The notes under the pieces were generated by a model. The model saw nothing but the letters and a program-made list of their open reading frames with translations. It did not search any database and had not been told where the DNA came from. Below are positions 25,975 through 34,312 of a stretch of 64,000 nucleotides of DNA, in pieces. The translations under genes were made by a program, and so were the position numbers. Origin of the DNA: Salinibacterium sp. dk2585. GTDB taxonomy: Bacteria > Actinomycetota > Actinomycetes > Actinomycetales > Microbacteriaceae. The stretch lies in NCBI RefSeq assembly GCF_008001035.1, contig NZ_CP042856.1, positions 248,001-312,000 on the forward strand, read 5' to 3'. Position 1 is the first letter of the stretch; every line of letters starts with the position of its first letter.

Positions 25975-27158
25975 ACGGGATGGGGAAACCAAAGGTGTCT
26001 CGTCCGCTTGACGGCGTCACGGTCGTGTCGCTGGAACAGGCCGTCGCCGCGCCGTTCGCCACCCGCCAACTGGCCGACCAGGGCGCACGAGTGATCAAGG
26101 TGGAGCGCCCTGAGGTGGGGGACTTCGCTCGCGGCTACGACGAGACCGTCCGCGGACTCGCGAGCCACTTCGTGTGGCTGAACCGATCGAAGGAGTCGGT
26201 CGCGCTCGACCTCAAGTCGGAGCGCGGCAGGGAGGCCGTGCTCGCGATGGTGCGCGAAGCAGATGTCTTCGTGCAGAACCTTGCTCCGGGCGCCACCGAG
26301 CGACTTGGCCTCGGCAGCGATGTGCTCAAGGAACTGAATCCGCGGCTGATCCATGTGTCGATCTCTGGCTACGGCACGGGAGGCCCGTACTCGTCGAAGA
26401 AGGCCTACGACCTGCTCGTCCAGTGCGAGGCAGGGCTCGTCTCCATCACGGGGACCCCGGACGAACCATCGAAGGTCGGGATCTCGATCGCGGATATCGC
26501 CTCAGGCATGTACGCCTACACAGGCATCCTCTCCGCGCTGCTCAACAGGCAACGCACCGGCCATGGTGAGGTCATCGAGATCTCGATGCTCGAGGCGCTC
26601 GCCGAGTGGATGGGGTTCCCGTACAACTACACCTACTACGGCGGCAGCGAGCTTCCGCGCACGGGAGCGCGCCACGCGGCGATCGCTCCCTATGGTCCAT
26701 TCCGTTGTGGGGACGGCCGGCAGGTCTTCCTCGGCCTGCAGAACGAGCGGGAGTGGGCGACGTTCTGCAATGAGATCCTCGAGATGCCCTCGCTCGTGCA
26801 AGACCCCCGCTTCTCACGAAACTCGCTTCGCGTCGAACACGCGGCCGAACTCAAGCAGGAGATCGAGCGTGGCTTCGCCGGCAGCACGGTCGAAGCGGTC
26901 GCGGAGAAGCTCGAATCCGTTGGAATCGCGAATGCCCTGCTGAGAGACCTGCACGCGCTTGCCGAGCATCCCCAGCTCGCGGCGCGCGGACGATGGCGTG
27001 ACTATGACTCTCCCGCCGGCACCCTCCGCGGTCTCATCCCACCTGCGACATTCGTGGGGGCAGACCCCGTCATGGGGCCGGTGCCGGAGGTCGGCCAGCA
27101 CACCGACTCCGTGCTCGCCGAGTTCGGAGTGGCGCGCCAGCAGAGCGTGGCCGTGTGA
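25971..27158 (+). CDS. Class III CoA-transferase (CaiB/BaiF family)
   Basis: Family III CoA-transferases move CoA between carboxylic acids through an aspartyl-CoA intermediate. Evidence is DGVTVVSLEQAVAAPFATRQLADQGARVIKVERP at the N-terminus, NRSKESVALDLKSERG, and SGYGTGGPYSSKKAYDLLVQCEAGLVSITG, in which Asp of AYDLLVQ is the expected catalytic residue. GTG 25971 overlaps the previous stop (GTGA); ATG 25980 is an alternative. Likely role: activate the dicarboxylate (itaconate- or mesaconate-like) to its CoA ester before hydration by the neighbouring hot-dog enzyme. 395 aa, normal size. Confidence 0.92.
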   Translation: MNGMGKPKVSRPLDGVTVVSLEQAVAAPFATRQLADQGARVIKVERPEVGDFARGYDETVRGLASHFVWLNRSKESVALDLKSERGREAVLAMVREADVFVQNLAPGATERLGLGSDVLKELNPRLIHVSISGYGTGGPYSSKKAYDLLVQCEAGLVSITGTPDEPSKVGISIADIASGMYAYTGILSALLNRQRTGHGEVIEISMLEALAEWMGFPYNYTYYGGSELPRTGARHAAIAPYGPFRCGDGRQVFLGLQNEREWATFCNEILEMPSLVQDPRFSRNSLRVEHAAELKQEIERGFAGSTVEAVAEKLESVGIANALLRDLHALAEHPQLAARGRWRDYDSPAGTLRGLIPPATFVGADPVMGPVPEVGQHTDSVLAEFGVARQQSVAV

Positions 27159-27970
27159 GCGAGACCGACCTCATGGAGCTGGGCCGCGCGCGGAGCTTCC
27201 TCTTCGTTCCGGGTGACCGGCCAGGTCGTTTCAGCAAGGCCGCTGCTGCGGGGGCAGACATGGTCGTCCTCGACCTTGAGGATGCCGTCGCGGCCGACAA
27301 CAAGCGGGCGGCGCGGGAGCACGTCGGGGAGTGGCTGAGCGCCGAGGGGCGTGGCGTCGTCCGGGTCCGCGCCGCGGACGTGCCGGGTCACCGGGGTGAC
27401 GTGGACTCGCTCGTAGGGCTGCCCGGGCTCCAGGGCGTCATGCTCGCGAAGGCTGAGAGTCCGGAGTCGGTGGCTGATGTCGCAGAACGCACGGGCGTGC
27501 CCGTCATACCCCTGGTCGAATCGGCGGCCGGCCTCGCGTGTTCCGAGCAAATGGCCAGAGCGCGAGGCTCGGCGAGACTCGCCTTCGGTCACCTCGACAT
27601 GGCGGCCGACATCGGGTCGGCACCGGACCGGGAACCGATGCTCCACGCGCGTTCGACCCTCGTGTTCGCGTCGCGACTTGGCGGCCTGCCCGGCCCGATC
27701 GACGGGGTGACGACCGTCCTTGACAGCCCCGAAGCGGTGACGTCCGATGTCCGCTACGCGCACTCGCTCGGCATGACGGGAAAGCTCCTCATCCACCCGA
27801 ACCAGGTGGAGGTGTCCCACGCCGCCATGCGCCCCACTGCGCAGGAACTCGCGTGGGCGAGGTCAGTGACAGCGACGCTCGGCGGCGGCGGCGTGGCGCG
27901 CGTCGATGACGTAATGGTCGACGCCCCGGTCCTCGCCCGGGCCGAGGCCATACTCGCGCGCTTCAGGTAG
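27155..27970 (+). CDS. HpcH/HpaI aldolase/CitE-like lyase (citramalyl-CoA lyase type)
   Basis: TIM-barrel lyase of the citrate lyase beta family. RSFLFVPGDRPGRFSKAA and ADMVVLDLEDAV near the N-terminus, the VIPLVESAAGL strand and FGHLDMAADIG (metal-binding acidic residues) are the family marks; LLIHPNQVEVSH is the late CitE motif. Length of 271 aa suits stand-alone CitE-like proteins, which cleave citramalyl-CoA or malyl-CoA to acetyl-CoA and pyruvate or glyoxylate using Mg2+. It is the last gene of the operon and overlaps the CoA-transferase stop (GTGA). Citramalyl-CoA is the most likely substrate from context, not proven. Confidence 0.87.
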   Translation: MSETDLMELGRARSFLFVPGDRPGRFSKAAAAGADMVVLDLEDAVAADNKRAAREHVGEWLSAEGRGVVRVRAADVPGHRGDVDSLVGLPGLQGVMLAKAESPESVADVAERTGVPVIPLVESAAGLACSEQMARARGSARLAFGHLDMAADIGSAPDREPMLHARSTLVFASRLGGLPGPIDGVTTVLDSPEAVTSDVRYAHSLGMTGKLLIHPNQVEVSHAAMRPTAQELAWARSVTATLGGGGVARVDDVMVDAPVLARAEAILARFR

Positions 27971-27978
27971 GCGGCGTC

Positions 27979-27999
27979 GGCTGAGGCGTCGTCTCAGCC
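27979..27999. terminator. Hairpin between the convergent CitE-like and TetR genes
   Basis: GGCTGAG and CTCAGCC form a 7-bp stem around GCGTCGT. It sits in the 38-bp gap between two converging stops and may end transcription from both sides. Confidence 0.5.
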
Positions 28000-28008
28000 G
28001 GGTCGCGT

Positions 28009-29322
28009 TCAGGATGCCTCGGGCCCCCGTGTCGGCAGGACGCTCCGGATCCCCGCATCCATGAACTCGGAGAGCACCCATGTGTAGGCGGTCATCGAAC
28101 CATTGCCGCCCGCGATCTGCTGGGAGATGAAGAGACCGTCTGAAACGGCCGCGTGCACCATGGCGACGCCGTGGGTGAGTGTCTCATCGTGCTGAAGCTC
28201 TGGGAACATCCGGCTGTAGGAGTCCTGCCATTCCCGGCACAGTTCGGCGCGGACGCGGAGGCACTCCTCACGGGTGACCGTGTGCGTGTCTTCGCTGTGG
28301 AGGAAGAGCATGAGCGAGATCCGCATGAGGTTCGCCGCCCCGGAGTAGCGCCAGAGCGAGTGCGCCATCATCTCCAGCAGGGGGTCGTCAGACCACGGGG
28401 TTCCTACCTTGCTCGCGCGGGGGTGCGTGTCGTTCCAGTCCTTGTGGAGAAACTCGATGAGGGCTTCGAAGATTGCGTCTTTGTCTTTGAAGAACCAGTA
28501 GATCGAGGTGGGCGAGCATCCGCATTTCTTGCAGATGCGTGCGATGCTCGCGGAGTCGATGCCGATGTCGGATGCGACTGACTCGGCCGCGCGAAGGATC
28601 TGGATGCGGGTCGAGGTCTCGTCGTGCTGGGTCGGGCCGGCAGGCGGCAGCGAGGCGACGGCGCGCGCTGCCGCCGGTGGGAGCTCAAGGGATGCCGACG
28701 GTCGCTCCTCGAGGCGGGTCGCAACCCCTTCGAGCCCCGCGACGATGATGTCGGTCGTGACGTCGCGGTCAAGCTCGGAGAACACCGAGTTGATGAACCG
28801 GCCATCGACCGCGGAGAGGGTCAGGTTGCCAAGGAGTTCGGCAGCCGCCATCCGCTCGATCGCGTCCTCAATCCGTAGGCTGCGATCCCACCACGACGTG
28901 ATGGCCGAGAGCGTCCTTCCGCGGAACTCGGTGAACCGCAGCCGGGCCGTCGGCTGCACGGGCCGACTCTCCAGGCCCAGCATGAGACCAAAGGTGCGGT
29001 ATTCGGTTCCCTCAGCGCTCGGAGGAGTGAGCCCGAGGGCGTTGTGGCGGAGCGCAACGGCGCGCTTCTCGGGCGGCACGACCTCGCTCCACGATGGGGA
29101 GGTCGAGCGTCGCTTGCGATAACTGTATTCGAGCGCCTCAGCGAAGAGGCGGTCCTTGTTGCGGAAGTGCCACAGGATGAAGCTCTCCGAGAGCCCCGCC
29201 TCCTTCGCGACCGCCGCGATCGTCGTGGCCTGATAACCCGAGCGGGCCACGAGCGTCAGCGTCGCCTCGAGGGCGCGCGAACGCTGCTCCTCGGTCTCGC
29301 TGCGCGTAGTGCTGTCGGTCAT
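28009..29322 (-). CDS. Tandem TetR-TetR fusion transcriptional regulator (437 aa)
   Basis: Two complete TetR units are fused in one chain. HTH1 at about residues 17-63 reads ALEATLTLVARSGYQATTIAAVAKEAGLSESFILWHFRNKDRLF with its ligand domain to about 205. HTH2 at about 239-291 reads ILRAAESVASDIGIDSASIARICKKCGCSPTSIYWFFKDKDAIF with a second ligand domain. A normal TetR is about 200 aa and acts as a homodimer; a fusion could bind DNA as a covalent pseudo-dimer with two different ligand pockets. ATG 29322 overlaps the stop of the hydrolase gene upstream (ATGA), so the two are translationally coupled. Confidence 0.88.
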   Translation of the reverse strand: MTDSTTRSETEEQRSRALEATLTLVARSGYQATTIAAVAKEAGLSESFILWHFRNKDRLFAEALEYSYRKRRSTSPSWSEVVPPEKRAVALRHNALGLTPPSAEGTEYRTFGLMLGLESRPVQPTARLRFTEFRGRTLSAITSWWDRSLRIEDAIERMAAAELLGNLTLSAVDGRFINSVFSELDRDVTTDIIVAGLEGVATRLEERPSASLELPPAAARAVASLPPAGPTQHDETSTRIQILRAAESVASDIGIDSASIARICKKCGCSPTSIYWFFKDKDAIFEALIEFLHKDWNDTHPRASKVGTPWSDDPLLEMMAHSLWRYSGAANLMRISLMLFLHSEDTHTVTREECLRVRAELCREWQDSYSRMFPELQHDETLTHGVAMVHAAVSDGLFISQQIAGGNGSMTAYTWVLSEFMDAGIRSVLPTRGPEAS

Positions 29323-30176
29323 GGCCCCATCCGGTTGTCCTCGCGGAGGAATCCCGTGACGAGAGCTTCGAACTCGCGAGCGCGTTCGAATGGTACCCAA
29401 AGCCCGGTCTTGCCGAAGATGTGCAGGCGAACATCCGGAATCTGGTTCAGCATGAACAGGGCGTTGTCGTAGCCCTGGATGCGGTTGTCGCGACCCCAGA
29501 CCACGAGCGTCGGTGCCTCGACCTGGCCGAGGAGCGTCCACAGCGGCGGCCCCTGGTCGGGCTTGCGCTGCCCGCGTCCCTCCGGCGCCTTGGCCATGAA
29601 CTCGGGGTCGATACTCGCCTGGTAGCGGTCCTGCACGACATCGTCAGTGATGAGCGCCTGGTCGTACATCATGACCGAGAGGTAGTTGCGCATCTTCTCC
29701 TCAGACGGCCCATCGCCCTTGTAGTAGGACTGGATGACTTTCTGGCCCTCGGTGGGGCGCGTGCTGAAGAGGGGGAGCCCGCCCATGGAGCTCACGAGGA
29801 TGAGCCGCTCGATGCGTTCCGGTGCCGAGACGGCCATCGTGATTGCGGCGCCACCACCGGTTGCGAGCCCGCACACGTGGGCGGAGTCGATCGAGAGGGC
29901 GTCCATCATCGCGAGGAAGGTTTCGGCGTAGAAGGAGTTGCGGTCGCCCTCGACCTCCGGCTTGTCAGACTTTCCATAGCCGGGCAGGTCGACGATGATC
30001 GTGCGGAAGTGCTGGGCCAGCGCCTCAAGGTTCTGCCCGAAGTTGCCCCAGCCGTAGGCGCCGGGGGCCCCGCCGTGCACGAGCAGCAGCACCGGCCCCG
30101 TGCCCGCCTCGTGATAGTGGATGCGCACTCCGGCGGCATCGACGTAACGGCTCGTCTCTTCGGAGGTGAAGCTCAC
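29319..30176 (-). CDS. Alpha/beta-hydrolase-fold protein with degenerate catalytic triad
   Basis: The fold resembles meta-cleavage product hydrolases: HGGAPGAYGWGNFGQNLEAL is the oxyanion loop (from residue 34) and VDLPGYGKSDKP follows. At the nucleophile elbow, where the family has G-x-S-x-G, this protein has G-L-A-T-G (103-107), so residue 105 is Ala. The Asp is kept (Asp230 in VVWGRD). At the catalytic His position it has T-G-L-W, Leu259. Two triad residues are therefore missing, yet the rest is intact and the frame is open over 285 aa. GTG 30176 is chosen because homology begins at SEETSRYVDAAGVRIHYHEAG. It may be a binding protein or have different chemistry. Divergent from the permease operon and coupled to the TetR fusion. 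Confidence 0.85.
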   Translation of the reverse strand: MSFTSEETSRYVDAAGVRIHYHEAGTGPVLLLVHGGAPGAYGWGNFGQNLEALAQHFRTIIVDLPGYGKSDKPEVEGDRNSFYAETFLAMMDALSIDSAHVCGLATGGGAAITMAVSAPERIERLILVSSMGGLPLFSTRPTEGQKVIQSYYKGDGPSEEKMRNYLSVMMYDQALITDDVVQDRYQASIDPEFMAKAPEGRGQRKPDQGPPLWTLLGQVEAPTLVVWGRDNRIQGYDNALFMLNQIPDVRLHIFGKTGLWVPFERAREFEALVTGFLREDNRMGP

Positions 30177-30403
30177 AGCGGTGTCTCCCGGGATGGTGAT
30201 CGGATGCGTGCCGCGTCTTCGTCGCAACGGTGCGGCGACCGGCTCGGTCGGCGCGAGACTAACACGGCGCCAGAGCGCTGGGAGAGCGCGTGCCACCGTG
30301 TGGAACGCCGAGGTGGGACGAGGCATCCGAAGCCTGTTTGATGGCATCCGAACCACCCTCGCAAGGGGGCGAATTGAGCGACGTTGCTTGAAAAGGAGGC
30401 CGT
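30177..30403. promoter_or_regulatory. Divergent promoter region with a direct repeat GGCATCCGAA
   Basis: Within this 227-bp gap GGCATCCGAA occurs twice, near 30323 and 30344, about 21 bp (two helical turns) apart. A repeated site two turns apart in front of the permease operon, opposite the hydrolase-TetR pair, is a candidate operator for the TetR fusion. AAAAGGAGG at 30391-30399 is a strong ribosome binding site for GTG 30404. Confidence 0.35.
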
Positions 30404-31357
30404 GTGACATACGCAAAGGTCATCGCCATGAGGGCAGTGCATCTGGTGGTCGTGCTGCTCGGCGTGAGCTTTCTCGTCTACCTCCTGCTCGACCTGCTGC
30501 CAGGCGACACCGCCGAGGTGCTCGTGGCGTCGAGCTCCAACCCCACGCCGGGCGCGGTCGAGGAGATCCGCAAGGAGCTCGGGCTCGACCAGCCGTTCAT
30601 GGTGCGCTACGTGCAGTGGCTCGGCAACGCGATCACGGGCGACCTCGGTGTCTCCTTCCGCACGGGGCAACCCGTGACGGAGGCGATCGGCGAGCGCCTG
30701 CCCGTCACGATCCAGCTGCTCATCATGGCCGAGATCATCTCGTTGGCGATCGCCGTGCCCCTCGCCGTGGCTGCCGCGCGCCGCCGCGACCAGGTTTTCG
30801 ACCGCGTCGTCTCGGTCTTCACCTTCACGCTGCAGTCGATCCCCAACTTCGTGGTCTCGCTCGTGCTGATCGTGATCTTCGCGGTGACGCTGAACTGGTT
30901 GCCGGCCATCGGTTTCGTGCCCCTGCAGGAAGACGTGCTCGGCAACATCCGCTCGCTCCTGATCCCGTCGATCGCGCTCGCCTCGGCGCTCGTACCCCTC
31001 TACATGCGGGTGCTGCGCAACGAGATGATCCGCACCCTGCAGGAGGACTACATCCTCGTCGCCCGCTCGGTGGGACTGACGCAGCGGAGCGTGCTCTTCC
31101 GTTACGCGCTCAAGCCCTCGCTGCCCACGCTCGTGACGGTCGTCGGCATCAACATCGGCACGCTCATTGGCGGCACGCTGCTGATCGAGCTCATCTCGGG
31201 CCTGCCGGGTATCGGCACGCTCATCTACAGCGGCATCAACAACCGCGACTACGTGCTCGTGCAGGGCCTCATCCTCTTCATCGCCTGCGCCTACGTGCTC
31301 GCCAACTTCATCGTCGACATGATCTACCCGCTACTTGACCCAAGGGTGCGCGTATGA
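30404..31357 (+). CDS. ABC transporter permease, DppB family
   Basis: The 317-aa membrane protein has an N-terminal membrane segment (AVHLVVVLLGVSFLVYLLLDLLPGD), the extracytoplasmic loop ELGLDQPFMVRYVQWLGNAITGDLGVSFRTGQPV, and a cytosolic EAA-type loop RNEMIRTLQEDYILVARSVGLTQRSVLFRYALKPSL that docks to the ATPase. About six membrane spans. The order permease-permease-ATPase-ATPase is that of a dipeptide/oligopeptide-type importer. The binding protein is most likely the product of the gene at 19917. Stop overlaps the next ATG (ATGA). Confidence 0.93.
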   Translation: MTYAKVIAMRAVHLVVVLLGVSFLVYLLLDLLPGDTAEVLVASSSNPTPGAVEEIRKELGLDQPFMVRYVQWLGNAITGDLGVSFRTGQPVTEAIGERLPVTIQLLIMAEIISLAIAVPLAVAAARRRDQVFDRVVSVFTFTLQSIPNFVVSLVLIVIFAVTLNWLPAIGFVPLQEDVLGNIRSLLIPSIALASALVPLYMRVLRNEMIRTLQEDYILVARSVGLTQRSVLFRYALKPSLPTLVTVVGINIGTLIGGTLLIELISGLPGIGTLIYSGINNRDYVLVQGLILFIACAYVLANFIVDMIYPLLDPRVRV

Positions 31358-32262
31358 GTTTCACAACCAAGACCACCTCCCAGCGCACGGTCGTGCCGGG
31401 CAGCCCGCCCATCGGTGGGCGCGGGCTCCTCGGCCGCTCCCGCAGGGCGGTGCCGCCGTGGGCCGTCATGATCTCGCTCGGATGGCTCGTGCTTCTCATG
31501 GCGGGCGCGCTGCTGCTGCCCGTGCTGCCGCTGCCAGACCCGTCGCGTTCCGACTACGGCGCCATCATGGCGCCCATGTTCAGCCCCGGCCACATACTCG
31601 GAACCGACGAGGTGGGGCGTGACATCCTCGCCCGGCTGCTGTCGGGCGCGCAGGTCAGCCTCTTCGTCGGCGTCGCCTCGATCGCGCTCGCCGTCGTGCT
31701 TGGCGCCCCCATGGGCATCCTGGCCGGGTACTTCGGCGGCTGGGCGAACCGCTTCATCGTCGCGGGCCTCGACATCGTGCTGTCGTTCCCCAATCTCGTG
31801 GCGCTCATCGCCCTGAGCCTCTTCCTCGGCCCCGGCCTCTGGACGATCGTGGTCGGCATCGGCATCATCGCCTCGGCCCCCGTTGCGCGAGTCGCCCGCT
31901 CGGCGACACTGACCTTCGTCAACCGTGACTTCGTGACGGCGGCGCGCGGCATGGGCTTCGGGCATGCGCGCATCATCGTGCGGGAGATCCTGCCCAACGT
32001 GGTCGTGCCCGTGCTCGCGTACGCGATCGTCGTCATCGCCGTCGCGATCGTCGCCGAGGCGAGCCTCAGCTTCCTCGGCCTCGGCATCCAGCCACCGGAT
32101 GCCAGCTGGGGCTCCATGATGGGCACCGGCCGGTCGAAGCTCACCCAGGCGCCGCACATCGTGCTGCTCCCGGCATTCACGATGGCCCTCTCCATCCTTG
32201 CGATCAACTTCCTCGCCGAGCACTTCGCGAAGCGATTCGACATCAAGGAGTCTGCGCTGTGA
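31354..32262 (+). CDS. ABC transporter permease, DppC family
   Basis: The second membrane subunit (302 aa) has a cytosolic N-terminus, one span (VMISLGWLVLLMAGALLLPVLPL), the family loop GTDEVGRDILARLLSGAQVSLFVGV and the EAA-type loop VNRDFVTAARGMGFGHARIIVREILPN before LSFLGLGIQPPDASWG. These are standard DppC/OppC features. ATG overlaps the DppB-like stop and GTG of the next gene overlaps its own stop, so the four subunits are made as one coupled unit. Confidence 0.94.
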   Translation: MSFTTKTTSQRTVVPGSPPIGGRGLLGRSRRAVPPWAVMISLGWLVLLMAGALLLPVLPLPDPSRSDYGAIMAPMFSPGHILGTDEVGRDILARLLSGAQVSLFVGVASIALAVVLGAPMGILAGYFGGWANRFIVAGLDIVLSFPNLVALIALSLFLGPGLWTIVVGIGIIASAPVARVARSATLTFVNRDFVTAARGMGFGHARIIVREILPNVVVPVLAYAIVVIAVAIVAEASLSFLGLGIQPPDASWGSMMGTGRSKLTQAPHIVLLPAFTMALSILAINFLAEHFAKRFDIKESAL

Positions 32263-33293
32263 CGGTCGAGCCCATCCTCGAGGTCAAGGACCTGCGAATT
32301 CAGTTCAAGACACCGCAGGGCATCGCGGAGGTCGTCAACGGGGTCAATCTCTCGATCGCGCCGGGCCAGGTGCACGGTCTCGTCGGCGAGAGCGGTTCGG
32401 GCAAGTCGGTGACGGCACGAGCCGTGCTCGGGATCCTGCCCCGCAACGCCCTCCACAAGCGCGAGGGCAGCGTGCGCTTCGCCGGTGAGGAGATCCTCGG
32501 CCTCAGCGAGGACGAGATGCGCAAGCGTATCCGCGGCCGCCGCATCGCCATGGTGTTCCAGGACCCCATGACCGCACTCAACCCCGTCATGCGGGTGGGC
32601 AAGCAGCTCGTGCTCCCCATGCGCCGCCACCTCGGCATCAACGGCAAGGAGGCGAAGGCGCGCGCGATCGACCTGCTCGGGCAGGTCGGCATCCCCGACC
32701 CTGAGGAGAAGTTCAAGGTCTACCCGCACCAGCTCTCGGGTGGGCAGCGCCAGCGCATCATGATCGCGCTCGCGCTCTCGTGTGACCCCGAACTGCTCAT
32801 CGCGGACGAGCCGACGACAGCACTGGATGTCACGGTGCAGGCGCAGATCCTCGACCTCTTCGACAAGCTGCGCCGGGAACGCAACCTCGCGGTGCTGCTC
32901 GTCTCGCACGACCTCAGCCTGATCGCGGAACGCTGCGACGAGGTCTCGGTCATGTATGCGGGACGCGTCGTCGAGACGGGCTCGGCCATCAGCACCTTCG
33001 AGGCACCGCAGCATCCGTACACCAAGGCACTCGAGGAGGCCCGGCCGAGCCTCGAGAACCCGCCGCACACCGTGCTCCGCACGATCCCCGGCCGTCCTCC
33101 CCAGCTCACGGACCTTCCCCACGGGTGCTCCTTCGCCAACCGGTGCCCCCGGATGACCGAACTCTGCCTCGACATCGACCCGCCCCTCGAGCCGGGGCCC
33201 GCGGGACGACCCGTCGCCTGCCATCATCCCGTCGCCGGCCCCGACGAGCCCCTCGGGGTCTCGGTCACGGCGGCGAAAGAGAGGATCTCCTGA
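32259..33293 (+). CDS. ABC transporter ATP-binding protein, DppD family
   Basis: The 344-aa ATPase has Walker A GESGSGKS near 43, Q-loop [11 protein letters not shown], signature LSGGQRQR, Walker [13 protein letters not shown] and switch His in VSHDLSLI. The C-terminal extension [10 protein letters not shown]...PVACHHP is the Cys-containing oligopeptide-transporter domain (oligo_HPY) seen in DppD/OppD. It energises import by the neighbouring permeases. Stop TGA overlaps the next ATG by one base. Confidence 0.95.
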   Translation: MTVEPILEVKDLRIQFKTPQGIAEVVNGVNLSIAPGQVHGLVGESGSGKSVTARAVLGILPRNALHKREGSVRFAGEEILGLSEDEMRKRIRGRRIAMVFQDPMTALNPVMRVGKQLVLPMRRHLGINGKEAKARAIDLLGQVGIPDPEEKFKVYPHQLSGGQRQRIMIALALSCDPELLIADEPTTALDVTVQAQILDLFDKLRRERNLAVLLVSHDLSLIAERCDEVSVMYAGRVVETGSAISTFEAPQHPYTKALEEARPSLENPPHTVLRTIPGRPPQLTDLPHGCSFANRCPRMTELCLDIDPPLEPGPAGRPVACHHPVAGPDEPLGVSVTAAKERIS

Positions 33294-34312
33294 TGACCGA
33301 CACGGCAACAGCTCCCGCAGTCAGGGAATCGTCCGGCGATGACATCGTGCTCTCCGCAAAGGGCCTTGTCGTCGAGTACCCCGTGCCGGGCAAGAAGCCA
33401 GTGCGCGCGGTGCACGGCATCGACATCGAGCTGCGCCGCGGCGAGACCCTCGGCCTCGTCGGGGAATCCGGATGCGGCAAGTCGTCGACGGGTCGCGCGC
33501 TCGTCATGCTGCCCCCGCCCACGGAGGGCGAGGTCATGCTCGGGGACCTGCGCCTCGACGGCCTCACCCAGAAGCAGCTGCGCAAGCACCGCAAGGAGCT
33601 GCAGCTGATCTTCCAAGACCCGATCTCCTCGCTCAACCCGCGTCGCACGGCACTCGAGATCGTCATGGAGCCGCTGACCTTCCTCAAGCATCCGAAGCCC
33701 AAGGAGCGGGCGCTCGAACTCCTGCAGGAGGTGGGCGTCGACGCGGCCATGGCCAAGCGCAAGCCGCACCAGCTCTCCGGCGGGCAGTGCCAGCGCGTCT
33801 CGATCGCGCGCGGCGTCGCCCAGCAGCCATCCGTCATCATCTGCGACGAGCCCGTCTCGGCGCTCGACGTCTCGGTGCAGGCACAGGTGCTCAACCTGCT
33901 TGAGCGCATGAAGGATGAGCACGACCTCTCGCTCGTCTTCATCTCGCACGACCTCGCCGTCGTCAAGAACATCAGCGACCGCGTCGCCGTCATGTACCTG
34001 GGGCGGATCGTCGAGCTGGCCGGCTCGGAGGAGATCTACCAGCATCCGAGGCACCACTACACGGCGCTGCTGCTGAGCTCGATCCCGCAGCCGAACCGTC
34101 CGGAGAAGCTGCAGGATGTCGCGAACGAGGGCGAGATCGCCACGAGCCCGGCTCCGAGTGGCGGGTGCCCCTTTGCGGCCCGCTGCCCGGCCGCGACGGA
34201 GATCTGCCGCACCGTCATGCCGCCGCTCGCGGAGATCGCACCGGGGCACCGGGTGGCCTGCCACCACCCCATCCCGGTGGAGGCCGAACCGGACCTGCGT
34301 TCGGCGAGTTGA
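33293..34312 (+). CDS. ABC transporter ATP-binding protein, DppF family
   Basis: The 339-aa ATPase has Walker A GESGCGKS, FQDPISSLNPR, signature LSGGQCQR (Cys in place of the usual Arg or Gln after LSGGQ), Walker B IICDEPVSALD and ISHDLAVV. It also ends with CPFAARCPAA...RVACHHP, the oligo_HPY extension. It forms a heterodimer with the preceding ATPase. I chose ATG 33293 because it overlaps the previous stop and the N-terminus then fits the family. Confidence 0.95.
   Translation: MTDTATAPAVRESSGDDIVLSAKGLVVEYPVPGKKPVRAVHGIDIELRRGETLGLVGESGCGKSSTGRALVMLPPPTEGEVMLGDLRLDGLTQKQLRKHRKELQLIFQDPISSLNPRRTALEIVMEPLTFLKHPKPKERALELLQEVGVDAAMAKRKPHQLSGGQCQRVSIARGVAQQPSVIICDEPVSALDVSVQAQVLNLLERMKDEHDLSLVFISHDLAVVKNISDRVAVMYLGRIVELAGSEEIYQHPRHHYTALLLSSIPQPNRPEKLQDVANEGEIATSPAPSGGCPFAARCPAATEICRTVMPPLAEIAPGHRVACHHPIPVEAEPDLRSAS

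Noticed and set aside
29323-29541. N-terminal extension of the TetR fusion by 73 residues
   Set aside because: It lies within the hydrolase gene in another frame, has no motif, and homology starts right after ATG 29322.
31554-33308. Minus-strand open frame of 584 codons opposite the DppC/DppD-like genes
   Set aside because: High-GC shadow of two canonical ABC transporter genes; composition rich in Arg, Asp and His with no motif.
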